Source: Quercus robur (lineage: Eukaryota; Streptophyta; Magnoliopsida; Fagales; Fagaceae). Taken from it: a stretch of 64,000 nt of DNA. The DNA is taken from assembly GCF_932294415.1 (NCBI RefSeq), contig NC_065538.1, forward strand, positions 53,418,343 through 53,482,342, written 5' to 3'. The notes beneath the pieces were generated by a model. It searched no databases. It was not told where the DNA came from and was given only the letters and a program-made list of their open reading frames with translations. The translations under genes and the position numbers were made by a program. The number at the start of each line of letters is the position of its first letter. Position 1 is the stretch's first letter. Shown here in pieces: positions 42,801 to 54,129 of the stretch.

Positions 42801-43795
42801 TAAACGGGAGGCTCAGCCTACCACCAAAAGAGATTACAGTATACAAAAACTGAGAAGAAATAATAAAGAAAGAATGTGATGAATGGGAATGGAAGAGTTA
42901 TCAGAAAATAGATGTAAAACAAAATAGAACTTGTAGGAGATAACATATTCAAAATAATGTATAATGCACAAAATAATGGATAACTATATATATATATATT
43001 AACGTATCAAAACTTACTTTTGTTACTTTAATATAGTATTTAAAATATCTCATACAGTAGTATTTTTGGCATTTGGTGTTGTAAATACTAAATATTTAGC
43101 ATTTAGAATACCTGATGCTTGTACTCTAATACTAGGCTAATTATGATTTTTATTCTTTATTTTAAAGTTTTGTTTTTATTAAGTTTTTTAGTTGAATAGT
43201 TACTAGTTGGGCTAAGCTGATTAAAAAGGAGGAGGTCTAAGCTTTTGAAAGAGGGAGGTAACTTTAGAAATAAAAAATAATATATATAACTATAATTTTT
43301 TTTTTGGGCCAAGGGGGCCCAAATTTTTTTTTTTCTTTTAATTCTTTGGGCCAAGGAGGCCTGGGCCACCTTGGGGCTAAAATGCTAAATTTACCAACCA
43401 AATATAACAAAAGTGGATTACATCAGTGGAGGTAAAGTCAAGATTTTTGGCTGCATTGGTGGAGGAAAAGCCAAAAATTTTTGTTATTGAGCTACAGTGC
43501 ACTATAGCTCAAATGTTAAACAAAAAAAAATGTTTTATTAGGTCCTCCACTGTAACTCAAATTATTAAATGATTATTGTAGTGGATATATTATTTTATTA
43601 TCTTGTATATTATTTTATTGTATTATTTATATTACTTTATTGTGTTGAATGCTCAAATAAAACTACTAATGTTGTGTGTTTTGTAAAGTGAGATAATAAA
43701 ATAGAAAAACTAGTTTTTTGTAATGCCAAATTGCTAAAATTTTACCACCACTAATACTGATGCTCTTATAAATTCCTTTTACCTCGAAATATCCT
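42801..43795. other. AT-rich, MITE-like scraps
   Basis: Words such as TTGGCATTTGGTGTTGTAAA, TTTTAGCA and CCACCACTAATACTGATGCT resemble ends of common tree MITEs. GGGCCAAGG-type sequence (43,307-43,375) interrupts them. No complete element could be delimited. Confidence 0.4.
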
Positions 43796-43799
43796 ATTC

Positions 43800-43972
43800 T
43801 GGATGGGATTGTGGAGCATAGAAACTTAGCTCATATCCATATGCGAGAAAAATATGTATTATCATACTAAGACACCAATCGGTTTTTAATGTAGATGGAG
43901 ATTAAACCCCAAATTTCTTATTCAACTATCAGAGACTTTACCAATTGAATTAACTGGAACCTACTAAGAGTG
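43800..43972 (-). mobile_element. tRNA-derived SINE, degenerate
   Basis: Minus strand: A-box-like TTCAATTGGTAAAGTC (about 43,949-43,934), B-box-like GGGTTTAATCTCC (43,909-43,897), then ACCGATTGGTGTCTTAGT. This is tRNA-derived SINE structure. No target duplication was found. Confidence 0.55.
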
Positions 43973-44229
43973 TCACAACTTAATTGTAGGTTCTCAAGAT
44001 AACATTATCTCCCTAATTAGCTATTCAAAAAGAAAAAAATTCAAACCATTTTTAACAGAAGAAAAAGGTTCTCGATTATTTGACCCTTTTTTTAATCTTA
44101 TTTTTTTACAAGTAATAAGTTAATTCATAGACATGTAATTAATGGAATCTTGTGGCCACATTTCTCATATATGTAGTCAGTGTCCCCTTCCAAAATAAAA
44201 ATAAAAATCTTGTTTTACTTAGAAAATAA

Positions 44230-44261
<32 letters not shown>

Positions 44262-44456
44262 TCTTATTAACTAAGAAAATACGCAAATGACTTATGCATT
44301 GTATCAAATTATTCATGTATCTTTACTTTAGTTTTCAATTGTTGCTCAATATATTTTATTAAGACTCAATTAATTAAAAGAATGGCTTATCAGGGAGAGA
44401 ATTTTACAGATAGTAGGGCTTAAAGGAATAAGAGATAATGTTCAATCACTGCCTAC

Positions 44457-44525
44457 ACCAAAAACCGATTGGTATCTTGGTCTGATAATAAAGAGCTATT
44501 ATTAGGAGCTAGGTTGAAACAATCT
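44457..44525 (+). mobile_element. SINE fragment, same family as 43.8 kb
   Basis: AAAACCGATTGGTATCTTGG continues with TCTGATAATAAAGAGCT, matching the 3' half of the SINE at 43,800-43,972 but in the opposite orientation. Confidence 0.5.
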
Positions 44526-44714
44526 ATAAATAAAAAAAAATAAAAAAATAAAAAACCAGAAACCGATCATGCTCCCATGCTTAAATAACTTGCACTAATT
44601 TGAGACCATCAGTGCATTATATAGACATACCTTTTCGTCAATATTAATACATTATATATAGCCTCAATTTACTGCTATAGAAACGAGAAAATGAAAGAAG
44701 AAGAGTCTTCTTAC

Positions 44715-44832
44715 CTTCATCATCATCAAGATGCCCTGCTTGTGCTTTGACCTCCATGCATAGAAGAAGAAGAAGAAGAAGGAGCTTAACGAGTGTCAAA
44801 TTGATTCTTGAATTTTGAGCTTGCCTTGGCAT
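44715..44832 (-). pseudogene. Signal-peptide exon of pseudogene 1
   Basis: ATG at 44,832 opens MPRQAQNSRINLTLVK followed by LLLLLLLLCMEVKAQAG, a classic secretory signal, then HLDDDEG at a GTAAGA donor (44,714). In LRR-malectin kinases exon 1 has this layout, with acidic residues after the cleavage site. Upstream 100 bp are non-coding and include no obvious TATA box. It is more than 5 kb from any same-strand LRR exon. Confidence 0.7.
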
Positions 44833-44839
44833 CTTCTAC

Positions 44840-45300
44840 TTCAAAGACTTAATTGGTGTTCCTTAAGTTTTGTATTGTACGTGTGCGGGACTTGTTTGAA
44901 GAGGATGAAGGGGCAGCTTTTCTTTTGACAGAAAGAGATTAATGAATAGGGACTTGGTTTTGTAAATTAAGTTGAGTGGCAATTTATAATTAGGTTGCGC
45001 TTAGATAACTTATTTTTTGCCAACTTATTTTATTATTCAACTTATTTTTGCTACTATAAGTAATAATAATTTCCCACTTTTGCATGCCAGTTGAAATTAT
45101 GATTTTTTTTTTTTTTTGATGGGCTGAAATTATGAAATTAACTTGTACAAGACACTGAGCATTAATTCTCTCCTTACCTTAAGTTCGGATAAAATATAAA
45201 AATTACCCTACGTTTGGGTTAATTAAATTGATTAAGTTAAGGTATGCAAAAATAATTTTAAGAATTAATAAATTAAAATATTAAACTAATAAAAAAAATA

Positions 45301-45331
<31 letters not shown>

Positions 45332-45605
45332 TTGAAGTCCGACTGTAGCGCCACCCCCTGAACTGAAACCCACTAATTTCTAAGGATGAATCTTCTTATT
45401 TGCTCTTATAAATTTATAAGTAATAATAATTAAATTGAATGAAAAAAAAAAATTCAATAAATAAAACAAAGAGAAATTTGGCAAGATAAATAAATCATGC
45501 ATATGTGTACGTTGCCGACAAACCTCCATGTGGATTAAAGTTATACGAATGTTTGAATTATTTTTCAAACATTCATGCTTATTCACCCTCTCTTATTAGG
45601 CTTGA
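44840..45605. other. Intergenic, TA microsatellites
   Basis: Candidate upstream region of pseudogene 1 with a TA run at 45,307-45,333 and T runs. No regulatory site can be named with confidence. Confidence 0.4.
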
Positions 45606-45609
45606 AATT

Positions 45610-45942
45610 AGGGCCTATTTGGTAGCGTACTGTGGTTCAGTTTTCAGTATTGTGAAAATACATGTTTGAGTGTTATAGAAATATATGTCAAAAGTGTTGT
45701 TATTGTTTCAAGGAAAATGCTAACGAATGCTCTTAAGGCATTAGTTAATAATCCATTTAAAGAAAGTTTTTATAGGAAAAAAAAAACAATTAATGATTTG
45801 ACAACTTTTTTCATTTCCCATAAAAGTTGTGTCAAAACTTTCCTAAAATGAATTCTTAACCAATGCCCTAAGAGCACTTATTAGCATAACCCTTCTTTAA
45901 ATACTGAAAACTATTGTTTAAACAACAGTAACAAACAACCTC
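45610..45942. mobile_element. MITE with a nested MITE
   Basis: Left end GGGCCTATTTGGTAGCGTAC and a CAGTTTTCAGTATT arm. The right end is the inverse, AATACTGAAAACTATTG then ACAAACAACCTC. Interrupted by the element at 45,717-45,887. Confidence 0.65.
45717..45887. mobile_element. Inner MITE
   Basis: Left ATGCTAACGAATGCTCTTAA and GGCATTAGTTAA are inverted at the right as TTAACCAATGCCCTAAGAGC and ATTAGCAT. About 171 bp, non-coding, inserted within the 45,610-45,942 MITE. Confidence 0.7.
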
Positions 45943-46039
45943 TAAATCTATGTAAAGTCTTGGCGATATCACCAATGATATGGCAGAGAAAACCTTTGCT
46001 CATTAATTACAGAGAAAACCAGAATTCTATTTTTCATTT

Positions 46040-46320
46040 GTTTTCTTATGAGTCCAAATCTTCTATCCCACTCTTCCTACTCCACAAATAAAAACATGCC
46101 ACATGTCCATCTATTTTATTAAATGCTAAATTTATGCCTTCTATTATTTCAATTACCTAAATACGATGGGTTATTTATTTATTTATTTTAGGACATTGAA
46201 ATAATAGAAGGCATAAATTTAGCATTTAATAAAATAGATGGACATGTGGCATGTTTTTATTTGTGGAGTATATAGTGGAGCAGGAAGAGTGAGACAGAAG
46301 ATTTGGACTCGTTTTCTTAT
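46040..46320. mobile_element. Foldback MITE with perfect 10-bp target duplication
   Basis: The element (46,050-46,310) has arms of over 100 bp starting GAGTCCAAATCTTCT and ending AGAAGATTTGGACTC. The arms include ACATGCCACATGTCCATCTA in inverse copies around a loop of about 30 bp. GTTTTCTTAT flanks both sides (46,040-46,049 and 46,311-46,320). One arm has a 12-bp extra step. Long arms and a 9-11 bp duplication suggest Mutator type. Confidence 0.9.
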
Positions 46321-46324
46321 GTGT

Positions 46325-47095
46325 AGCGAGAAAAGTAGTAACCGTGTTGTGGAAAGGAGACCACCGACGTGTGGGAAAGAAAGAGAAATTAATTGAGGTT
46401 AGAAATCATAATATCAAAGTCCACAAGTCAAGTCATCTTGGAGATAAATGGATACCTTAAAATTCTTTCTTTAGCTTTGCTTTCTCTGCTGGGTCCTCTC
46501 CTTTTTGTGTGTGTTGATTGATGAGGGAGGAAGTTAAGCCTCCTTATTTCTTCCTTTTCTGTATAATGTTTCTCTTTTATTCAATGATTATATTTGCCAA
46601 GCTTAGTAACATAAGTTTGTAACTGAGTTTGGGCATTAAACTAGTTAAAAGTATATTGTAATTGGCTAAAGTGGATGTGATTAGTCAAGGTTTGTCCACT
46701 GTGGAGTCAATTTTTAGCATTCCCCCTTACTCTTGGATTAAGGGGCACCCTCCACCCACAACAGATAGGTAGCCATTACAAAATGAGAATTTCAATTAGG
46801 ATTTCCCCACAAATGAACAATGATTATATTCATTGCAATGCAAAAAAATAAAAATAAAATAAAATAAAATAAAATAAACCACAATAACTCCATCGATTGT
46901 GGCTTTTTTTTTTTTTTTTTTTTTTTTTGGGAAGATTGTGGCTTAATTAGTTGGCAAAAATATAAGAGAAATGGCTTATCCAAATATATATGTATATATA
47001 TATATATATATATAAGATAAATGTGAATTTCAATGATTTATAAACCACCTAACAATCATATATTTTATTTTATTTTTTAAGTGATATATGCAAAT
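46325..47095. other. Intergenic, no gene seen
   Basis: AT-rich, with AAAAT repeats near 46,845-46,876, a T run at 46,904-46,927 and a TA run at 46,991-47,013. Confidence 0.45.
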
Positions 47096-47097
47096 TC

Positions 47098-47696
47098 AAT
47101 ACATATTGACACATTTGACAAGCCCAAACACATTTGATAGAGAGCCCAATGCTGCAACTCAGTAGGGAGGTTTGGCAACCACCTCCACAAGCAACCTACA
47201 AACTTAACTTTGATGCGGCGGTCTTTTCGAGATTGAACAGATCTGGATTTGGAGCGATAATCCGTAACGACAAGGGAGAGGTCATAGCTGCTATGACTAC
47301 TAGTGGACCGAAGGTGAGTACAAGTGATGAAGCTAAAATGCTTGCATGCAAAAGAGCTCTTGAATTTGTTGTGGACGCTAGTTTCTCAAGGCTGATCATT
47401 GAGGGAGATAATGTCAACGTCATACAAGCCATTTCATCTCCATTGGCAAACAACTCACTGATAGGTAATGTGGTTGATGATATTCGCCATTTAATCCAAG
47501 GTTTATAGTGGGCTAGCATTTGCTGCATAAGGAGAGGAGGAAATAAGGTTGCACATGCACTTGCACAACATGCTAGGAACACATTAGATGAGGATTTGTA
47601 TTGGATGGAGGATTCTCCCCCACCAGCAATGGAAGCCTTGTATCAAGATACCTTATTAATATGAATGAATGAATGATCCTTTCCCCCCAAAAAAAA
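47098..47696 (+). pseudogene. 5'-truncated LINE, RNase H domain and tail
   Basis: The insert begins about 47,115 after the target duplication AATACATATTGACACAT (47,098-47,114). Encodes the LINE RNase H (REVWQPPP, KLNFDAAVFS, GFGAIIRNDKGEVIAAM, DEAKMLACKRALEF, IIEGDNVNVIQAI), a TAG at 47,506-47,508, then RGGNKVAHALAQHARN and TLLI-stop. It ends CTTTCCCCCC and A8 (47,689-47,696). RNase H acidic residues D, E, D are kept. The second half of the duplication lies at 50,019-50,035, across a later insertion. Confidence 0.9.
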
Positions 47697-50010
47697 GAAG
47701 GCAAAAATGCAAAACTAACCCTTTAACTTTCCCTTTTTTTTTCATTTCAGTCCTCTAATTTTCAATTTTGTCAATTTAGTCCTCTAACTTTCAATTTTGT
47801 CAATGTAGGACTCCATTACAACTCAATTAGTGGCTACTGTTAGATCTCCTAAAACGACACAGTTTTGCATTTTTTTTTTTAATTTGAAATTAAAAGAAAA
47901 TAAAAAAATCTAAAATAAATAAATAAGGGGAACAACATCGTCGTTCCCCTTCTCCTGAAATCAAAACGAAGGACTTTGCCAGAACGCCAAAATCCCTAAT
48001 GGGTCAGATTGAGAGAGAGAAAGAGAGAACAACGTCCCTCGCCGTCTTATCACTAGTACCACCACCACCGCTCACTGCTCTGCTCACCATGTAAACCACC
48101 ACCCCCTCGCTGCTCTGCCTTGCCTTACCGTAGCACCTCCATCACCTTCATCAGAACTCCATCACCAATTCAGTCAATATAGGGATTCTCGGTCTCAATC
48201 TCTGCAAATCGGTCTTCATCAAAACTTAATCATCAATTCAATCAAACCAATTCAAAATATCTCTGCAAATCGGTCTCGAACAGTCAAACCGAATCAAACG
48301 GACTCAGTTTCCTACTCGGTCTCTCTCTCTCAGTCTGACTTAGTTTCTCATACTCGATCTCTCTCTCTCTCAGTCCGACTCAATTTCTCTCTCAAACTGA
48401 CCCATTAGGGATTTGGGTGTTCTTGCAAAGTCCTTTGTTTTGATTTCAGGGGAAGGGGAACGATGTCGTTCCCCCTTAATGTTTTATTTTCTTTTTTCTT
48501 TTTCTTTTTTTAGATTTTTCTTATTTTCTTTCAATTCTGAATTTAAAATAATAAAATTAAAAAAAAAAAAAAAAAAACACCATGCAAAACAGCATCGTTT
48601 TAGGAGTTCTATCGGCTAGGGGTGTGTACGAGTCGGATTGGGCGGGTAAACACCAATTTTTCTATCCAATCTGCTACTAGCGGGTTGGGAAAATTCTAAT
48701 CCGCTACCAACCCACCAAATTCTAAATCCAGCTGATTGGTTACAAATTTTGGTGGTTTCAACTCGGTGGATTAGGTGGGTTGGGCGGGTTGACATTAACA
48801 ATATTTTAAAAAAAAAATTATCACAAACTACAATTTTTTATTAAATAATCTCAAAATATAACTAATGCACAAAAAAAACTAAAGGTAGATTTCAATGAAT
48901 AATCTCAATTCTAACATAAACATAGGGTCAATGAAAAAGAGATATATCATCTCTAGCAAAAGTAGGCTCTACCTCACAACTTAGGAAATTAAAAAACAGT
49001 AGGCTCTACCTTACAACTTAGGAAAATTAAATCAACAAACTCAAATTCTTAACATTTCCAAATTCACATCAAGGATTAAAAATAATAAATAAATAATTAG
49101 ACAAAGACAAATAACTAGATGAACTGTATTCTTATGTAATATATAACATATTTAACTTGAATATACAATGAACTACATGAATATACAATGAACCTGCCTC
49201 CTAGAATGGCTTTACTTGTAATATTATAACACATTTTATAATATATAAATGGATCAAATGACATAAACCAAAATAAAAAAGACAAAAAAGAATTAAACAA
49301 TAGAAGACAATAACACAATTACGTACCTTTGTGATTGTCGGTGAAGAATTGAAATGATAAGAAATAGGCTTCAAAAAGGTTAAAGAAGAAAGAGGAAGGG
49401 AAAGATAGTGGCTGAAGGTGAATCCAAAAGTGAAAGGTGAAAAGAAAAAGTGAGACCTAGAGCCACAAAGTGTATACTGTATACATGGCTGAAGTAAATG
49501 GAATAGGTGGTAGGTAGGAGTGTTTAGGATTTCAATGTTGACTTTTTAGATTTTGTTTAAGGAATTTTTGAAGGCCAGTTCTATTTAGAGAATTGATTAT
49601 TGATTAGTTGTAAAAATTTATTAGGTGAATTGATTAACTTTAAATACTTAACAATATGAACTAATATATTTTATTTTTTATGTATGTATAATTAAGCAGG
49701 CGGGTCAGGTTATAACAGGTTGGCAATTTTTCAATCCATAACCCAATCTAGTCCGCAATTTTGGGGGTCTAACCCGTTCAACCCAAATCGCCTAACTTAA
49801 TGACCCGCACGAGGCAGGTGGGTCGAGTGCGAGTCAGGCGGGTTGGTGGGTATTTTGGACATCCCGACTAACGGCAGCCACTAACAAAATTGTAACGGAG
49901 TTCTGTATTGACAAAAATTGAAAGTTAAAAGACTGAATTGACAAAACTGAAAGTTAGAGGACTGAAATGAAAAAATATGAAAATTAAAGATTCAGTTTTG
50001 CATTTTTGCC
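47697..50010. mobile_element. Mutator-type foldback element inserted in a LINE tail
   Basis: The left end GGCAAAAATGCAAAACTAAC (47,700) is the inverse of the right end CAGTTTTGCATTTTTGCC (to 50,010), with arms of over 150 bp carrying TTTCATTTCAGTCCTCTAA. Inner blocks also pair (CCCCTTCTCCTGAAATCAAA near 47,947 with TTTGATTTCAGGGGAAGGGG near 48,437). CCAAAAAAAA is on each side (47,687-47,696, 50,011-50,020). Without its hAT insert it is about 1.05 kb. The middle (48,015-48,398) is CT- and CCA-rich and might be captured gene sequence. Confidence 0.85.
48609..49875. mobile_element. hAT-type non-autonomous element
   Basis: The element (48,617-49,867, 1,251 bp) starts TAGGGGTGTGTACGAGTCGG and ends TTTTGGACATCCCGA. 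The target duplication is CTATCGGC (48,609-48,616) and CTAACGGC (49,868-49,875), 7 of 8 matching. GGGCGGGT and GGTTGGGCGGGTT motifs near both ends are usual for this hAT group. No transposase coding was found. It splits the right arm of the foldback element. Confidence 0.85.
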
Positions 50011-50142
50011 CCAAAAAAAATACATATTAACACATAGTGTGCATTTGAATATAGATTAAAATTATAAATTATTTCATTATTCAACTTATTTTTACTACTA
50101 TTCATAAACTCTGTTGCACTTTTGTGGATTTTATCCCTTTTT

Positions 50143-50207
<65 letters not shown>
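50143..50207. repeat. (AG)n microsatellite
   Basis: About 32 AG units, uninterrupted. Confidence 0.97.
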
Positions 50208-50209
<2 letters not shown>

Positions 50210-51255
50210 AAAAACCTTGAATTTAAAATTTTTAGTGCTTATATCTGACTTGTTGAGCCACCCACCCACGTGCTTTGATTGCACAATTCAACTTTAATTT
50301 AAAATTTTGTACTATAACTGCCGTGACTCTGTCAACGTGAAACAAAGAGCTTTTTATTTTTATTATTATTATACTTCAATTTTTGTTGAAAATATCTAAG
50401 TGCATTTACTGTTTTGTTTTTGTCAATTAGATGATGACATTTTATTTAGACACTAACATGTTAAATAATTTAGGGATTTATATGAAAAATATATTTAATT
50501 AGACTATTTTAGTCAATTTTTATATTTATATTAATTTTAAATTAAAATTATTTATATTTAAATAATTATTAAATTAATTATGACATCATTATAGTTCAAA
50601 TTTGAATCAACCTTTATTCGACTTTTAAAACCTTGAACATCTCCTTTTAACGGTTCATTAAATGGTCTAGGTTTAAAAATCATAATTGCTATTGTACCGG
50701 ATCTCAATCCAAAAGTGAGTACACTAATCATGTGAGATTAACAGACAGTCTATAACATGTATAGACTATAGAGTGATTCAACCAATGCTGAATTAATCAC
50801 ATGATGCAAAAACAACAATAAGAAGATTAATACAAAAGCTATCACGAGTAAGAGATAAGACCTAAATAGGTTCATCTAAATAAACCAAAAATGGGTTTTA
50901 GGGAAAAAGTCACAATGAGTAAGAGATATATAAGGCCTTAATACAATAGCTTATGTCCAGCATAATCAATTGGACACTGATTCCAAGCTATTGGTGAAAT
51001 AAAATATATACAACATTTGCGTAAAATAAGTAAAATAAGTTTTTTTTTTTTTTTGTTAAATTGTCTAGGTGTTTATTTATATCATGTTTGTTGTAGGTGT
51101 ACCAAAACATTGGATGAATTATATCATGTTGCTTATCTCCACTGTGCTATTTATCCTTCATAGAAACATTTGTATTTCACATGTCTTCTGCACTCAAATG
51201 TACAGGAGTCCAAATATTTGAGATTTTAGTTGGATTAATATGTTCATTTGATGCT
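50210..51255. other. Intergenic, nothing recognised
   Basis: AT-rich sequence. No exons or element ends were seen. T run at about 51,041-51,054. Confidence 0.45.
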
Positions 51256-51259
51256 AGGG

Positions 51260-51905
51260 CCGGTTTCCACATATTCAATTGAATTGTCAATATCAATATG
51301 GATCTATTTTACCAGGATCATATTTAATTAGTTTTCATAATAGTTAGATCACAAATAGTTATTTTTTACTCTAGCAAGCAAATTAAAAAATTTATATTAA
51401 ATCAATGATATAGAAAAATGTGAACATTCAAAAGTTTATGAGCCAACTTAAGAAAAGACATGATTAAAACTTGTTTATAGAAGATCGATCAGACCTAAAT
51501 TAATATGAATTTGTTTAGTGTTAGGTTGATCTATTCAAAAATCAAGCAAGTTTTAGTTAGTTTTAAGTTGCATAATTTAGCATTATTGGTAACTCTAAAT
51601 ATCAAATTAAAAAAATTAGAATAACAAAAAAAAAAAATGCGGGCTTTTAAAAGTGTGTACTGTGTGCACATTAGAAAATTTTAACAAAACTTACACTTTA
51701 TATATATATATATATATATATTATTGATTCCCTTATAGTTCATTTTTAATCAACTTTTAGCATTAATTTAGAATTAGTTTGATTACTAACTTCAAGTTCA
51801 GAATTGCTCGTACCTAACACTTGAATTAATGCAAGTTGGTTGTTCATTTACACTCCAATTAGTTTTCATTTTAGCTACTTGTGTTTGAATAATTTATTTT
51901 GCAAA
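51260..51905. repeat. Dispersed direct repeat, copy 1
   Basis: About 600 bp that recur at 60,285-60,880 in the same orientation. Shared words include TTCAAAAGTTTATGAGCCAA and TAACTCTAAATATCAAAT, and both have a TA run at the same place. Non-coding. The two copies have diverged noticeably. Confidence 0.75.
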
Positions 51906-51909
51906 AGTT

Positions 51910-52138
51910 CTCTTAATTGAGACAATACCATACCCACTCGAACTCAAAAAAATTTGAGAATTTTCCAAGTAATATATATTCAAATTCTACTGGTTTGATA
52001 TAAAAAGTTGCTTATAAAGGGTAATAGAGACATAAATTTTGTCAGGGTGTAGTACCATGATTGGAAAAAGAATACCTTGATCACTTTAAAATTTTCATTG
52101 GTGTAGTAAATAATTTAACTCAGAAAAATTACATTTAT

Positions 52139-52173
<35 letters not shown>

Positions 52174-52430
52174 CACAAGAAAAATTGTAAAAAATAATCC
52201 CCACATATTCTCTCTCTAACCTAAGAAAAAATTTATACAGAAATCATCATTACATTATATTAGTGCATGCATCCCCACTTTAATCTTTTCCCCCATGATT
52301 TATCAAACCAAATCATATCCATGTGTATAGTTGAAGCTTCAGTAATAGCCACAGGGAGTCAGGGACATTGTTAAAGAATAAACAATATATATGCTCAATG
52401 AAGAACTAATCGCAATGCTCATCACTCTAA
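51910..52430. other. Intergenic, nothing recognised
   Basis: AT-rich 3' flank of pseudogene 2 with a TA run at 52,143-52,171. Confidence 0.45.
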
Positions 52431-52454
52431 ACAGGAATAGATTCTGGACTGATT

Positions 52455-54125
52455 TCAAAATAATCTTGGATAGATATATATAGTGGGAAAGGAGAATGTA
52501 TGGACTTTTGTTGAATTTTGGGTTTGGTTTCTACTCAAATTCTGATTTTCCCTTTGTCGACGAAGGTCTCTCATGGCCTTAAACCTTAGATCATCACTAT
52601 AGGTACTTGGTTTAGGAATCATGTCTGGAACAGTCATTCGCCCATAATACATGATAGGCCTTCGTGATACATGATAGGCCTTCGTGATGGGGATGCATTT
52701 GTCCACAGAAGAGCCACTTTAACCAAAATTTCAGCTTCTTTTATATGATGACCTCAAACCCCAAGCTCTCATCAATTAGCTTCATCAAGTTCCCCCTTTG
52801 TTGCAAATGGCAAGACTGAAATATATAAATTATCCTATTACTATCATGCAAATATTGCTAGTAGCTACTCAATTAGTAAGTAATAATTGAAGCATTAACG
52901 ATATATGTGTAATGAATCAAACAGGGATAGGAAGTTAGAAAGTACCAGATCTAAAAGGCAAACACAAATGTCACTTGGCATATAATTACTGTTGCTCTTT
53001 CCACTGAGAACTTCTAAGGCCACAACTCCAAAACTTATGAACATCTACTTTGTAGGTCAGATAACCCCATAATACATATTCTGGTGCCATATATCCATTG
53101 CAAATCAAAATCTCAATGTCTTATGATTCAACTCCAAAAGTTAGAATATTTTGCTAACCTCAAATATAATTATTAAAATTATAACATATATAACTAGAAG
53201 TTCATTAATAAGATGGGAACTGACATAGTTCCAGCTACCTTGGTGCTAATGTGGGTCTTCTCCTCTTAATCAAATTTAGCCAATCCAAAGTCAGATATTT
53301 TAGGATTTTAGTCTCCATCTAGCAACACATTAGTAGCTTTGATGTCTCTGTGAACAATCTTGAGTCTTGATTCTTCATGGTAAAAAGCTAAGGCCCTTGC
53401 TATCCCAATACATATCTTAAGCCTTGTAGGCCAGTCCAGTTTAAGCTGATTGATTTCTGGACCTACCAAAGAAGAAAATACTGCTGAGTCAACTCAATTA
53501 CTCAAATAAGAAGAAACCAATAACCAGAAAACTCAAATCTGAATCCCATAGAGCTGACCATCCAGAAAATCAAGAAAAGAATCCAAGGATGGTCTGGAAG
53601 CCAGATAAGCTCACCTGACTTAATTTTTTGCTACATATAATTAAATTCAAATCATGGAAAAAATTTCATCTCATATTTTTTTTCGTAATAGCTCAGTGCT
53701 AAGCAAGATTACATAATACTCACCAAATAATGCATGGGCTAAGTTATTATTTTCCTTGTACTCATAGACTAACAATAATTGCTCCCCTTCAATACAACAT
53801 CCATGAAGCTTCACCAGATTTGGGTGTTGCAAACAAGAAATCATGCCTATTTCAGTTAAAAATTCACGATTTCCTTGCTTTGATTTAGAAGAGAGTTGCT
53901 TAACTGCTATGACAGTACCATCAGGTAATTCACTCTGCACCGAACCTTATCGGATAAGCAGGAAAATCAATACTCAACGGGATCAGCCATGTAAGAGTAA
54001 TACCTTTTTTTTTTTGGCTAAACGAGTAATACCTTGTACACAGGACCAAAATCACCTTCTCAAATTTTGTTGGCAGAATAGAAATCATTAGTGGCTGCTT
54101 TTATTTTTTTGAAGGTAAAAGTTCT
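52455..54125 (-). pseudogene. LRR-malectin receptor-like kinase pseudogene 2 (kinase only)
   Basis: Minus-strand exons: about 54,125-54,036 TFTFKKIKAATNDFYSANKI then TGA (54,062-54,060) in place of the first Gly of the ATP loop, EGDFGPVYK and a donor. 53,940-53,731 has GTVIAVKQLSSKSKQGNREF with the catalytic lysine. 53,465-53,225 has VHRDIKATNVLLDGD, KISDFGLAKF with two stops. 53,090-52,925 has YMAPEYVLWGYLTYKVDV then a frameshift. 52,800-52,455 has a degraded MKLIDESLG, then GRMTVPDMIPKPSTYSDDLR. No LRR, malectin or membrane exon is nearby. Confidence 0.87.
53995..54035 (-). mobile_element. Ultra-truncated retro-insertion at a splice donor
   Basis: GAGTAATACCTT occurs at 53,995-54,006 and 54,024-54,035, around only a T run and GGCTAAAC. 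On the minus strand this is AAGGTATTACTC, GTTTAGCC, poly(A), AAGGTATTACTC: a tail-only insertion that has duplicated the end of a kinase exon with its GT donor. Confidence 0.6.
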
Positions 54126-54129
54126 TGTC

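Noticed and set aside
43897-43953. Functional tRNA gene
   Set aside because: A and B boxes are present on the minus strand, but the cloverleaf stems do not form and a SINE-like 3' body follows.
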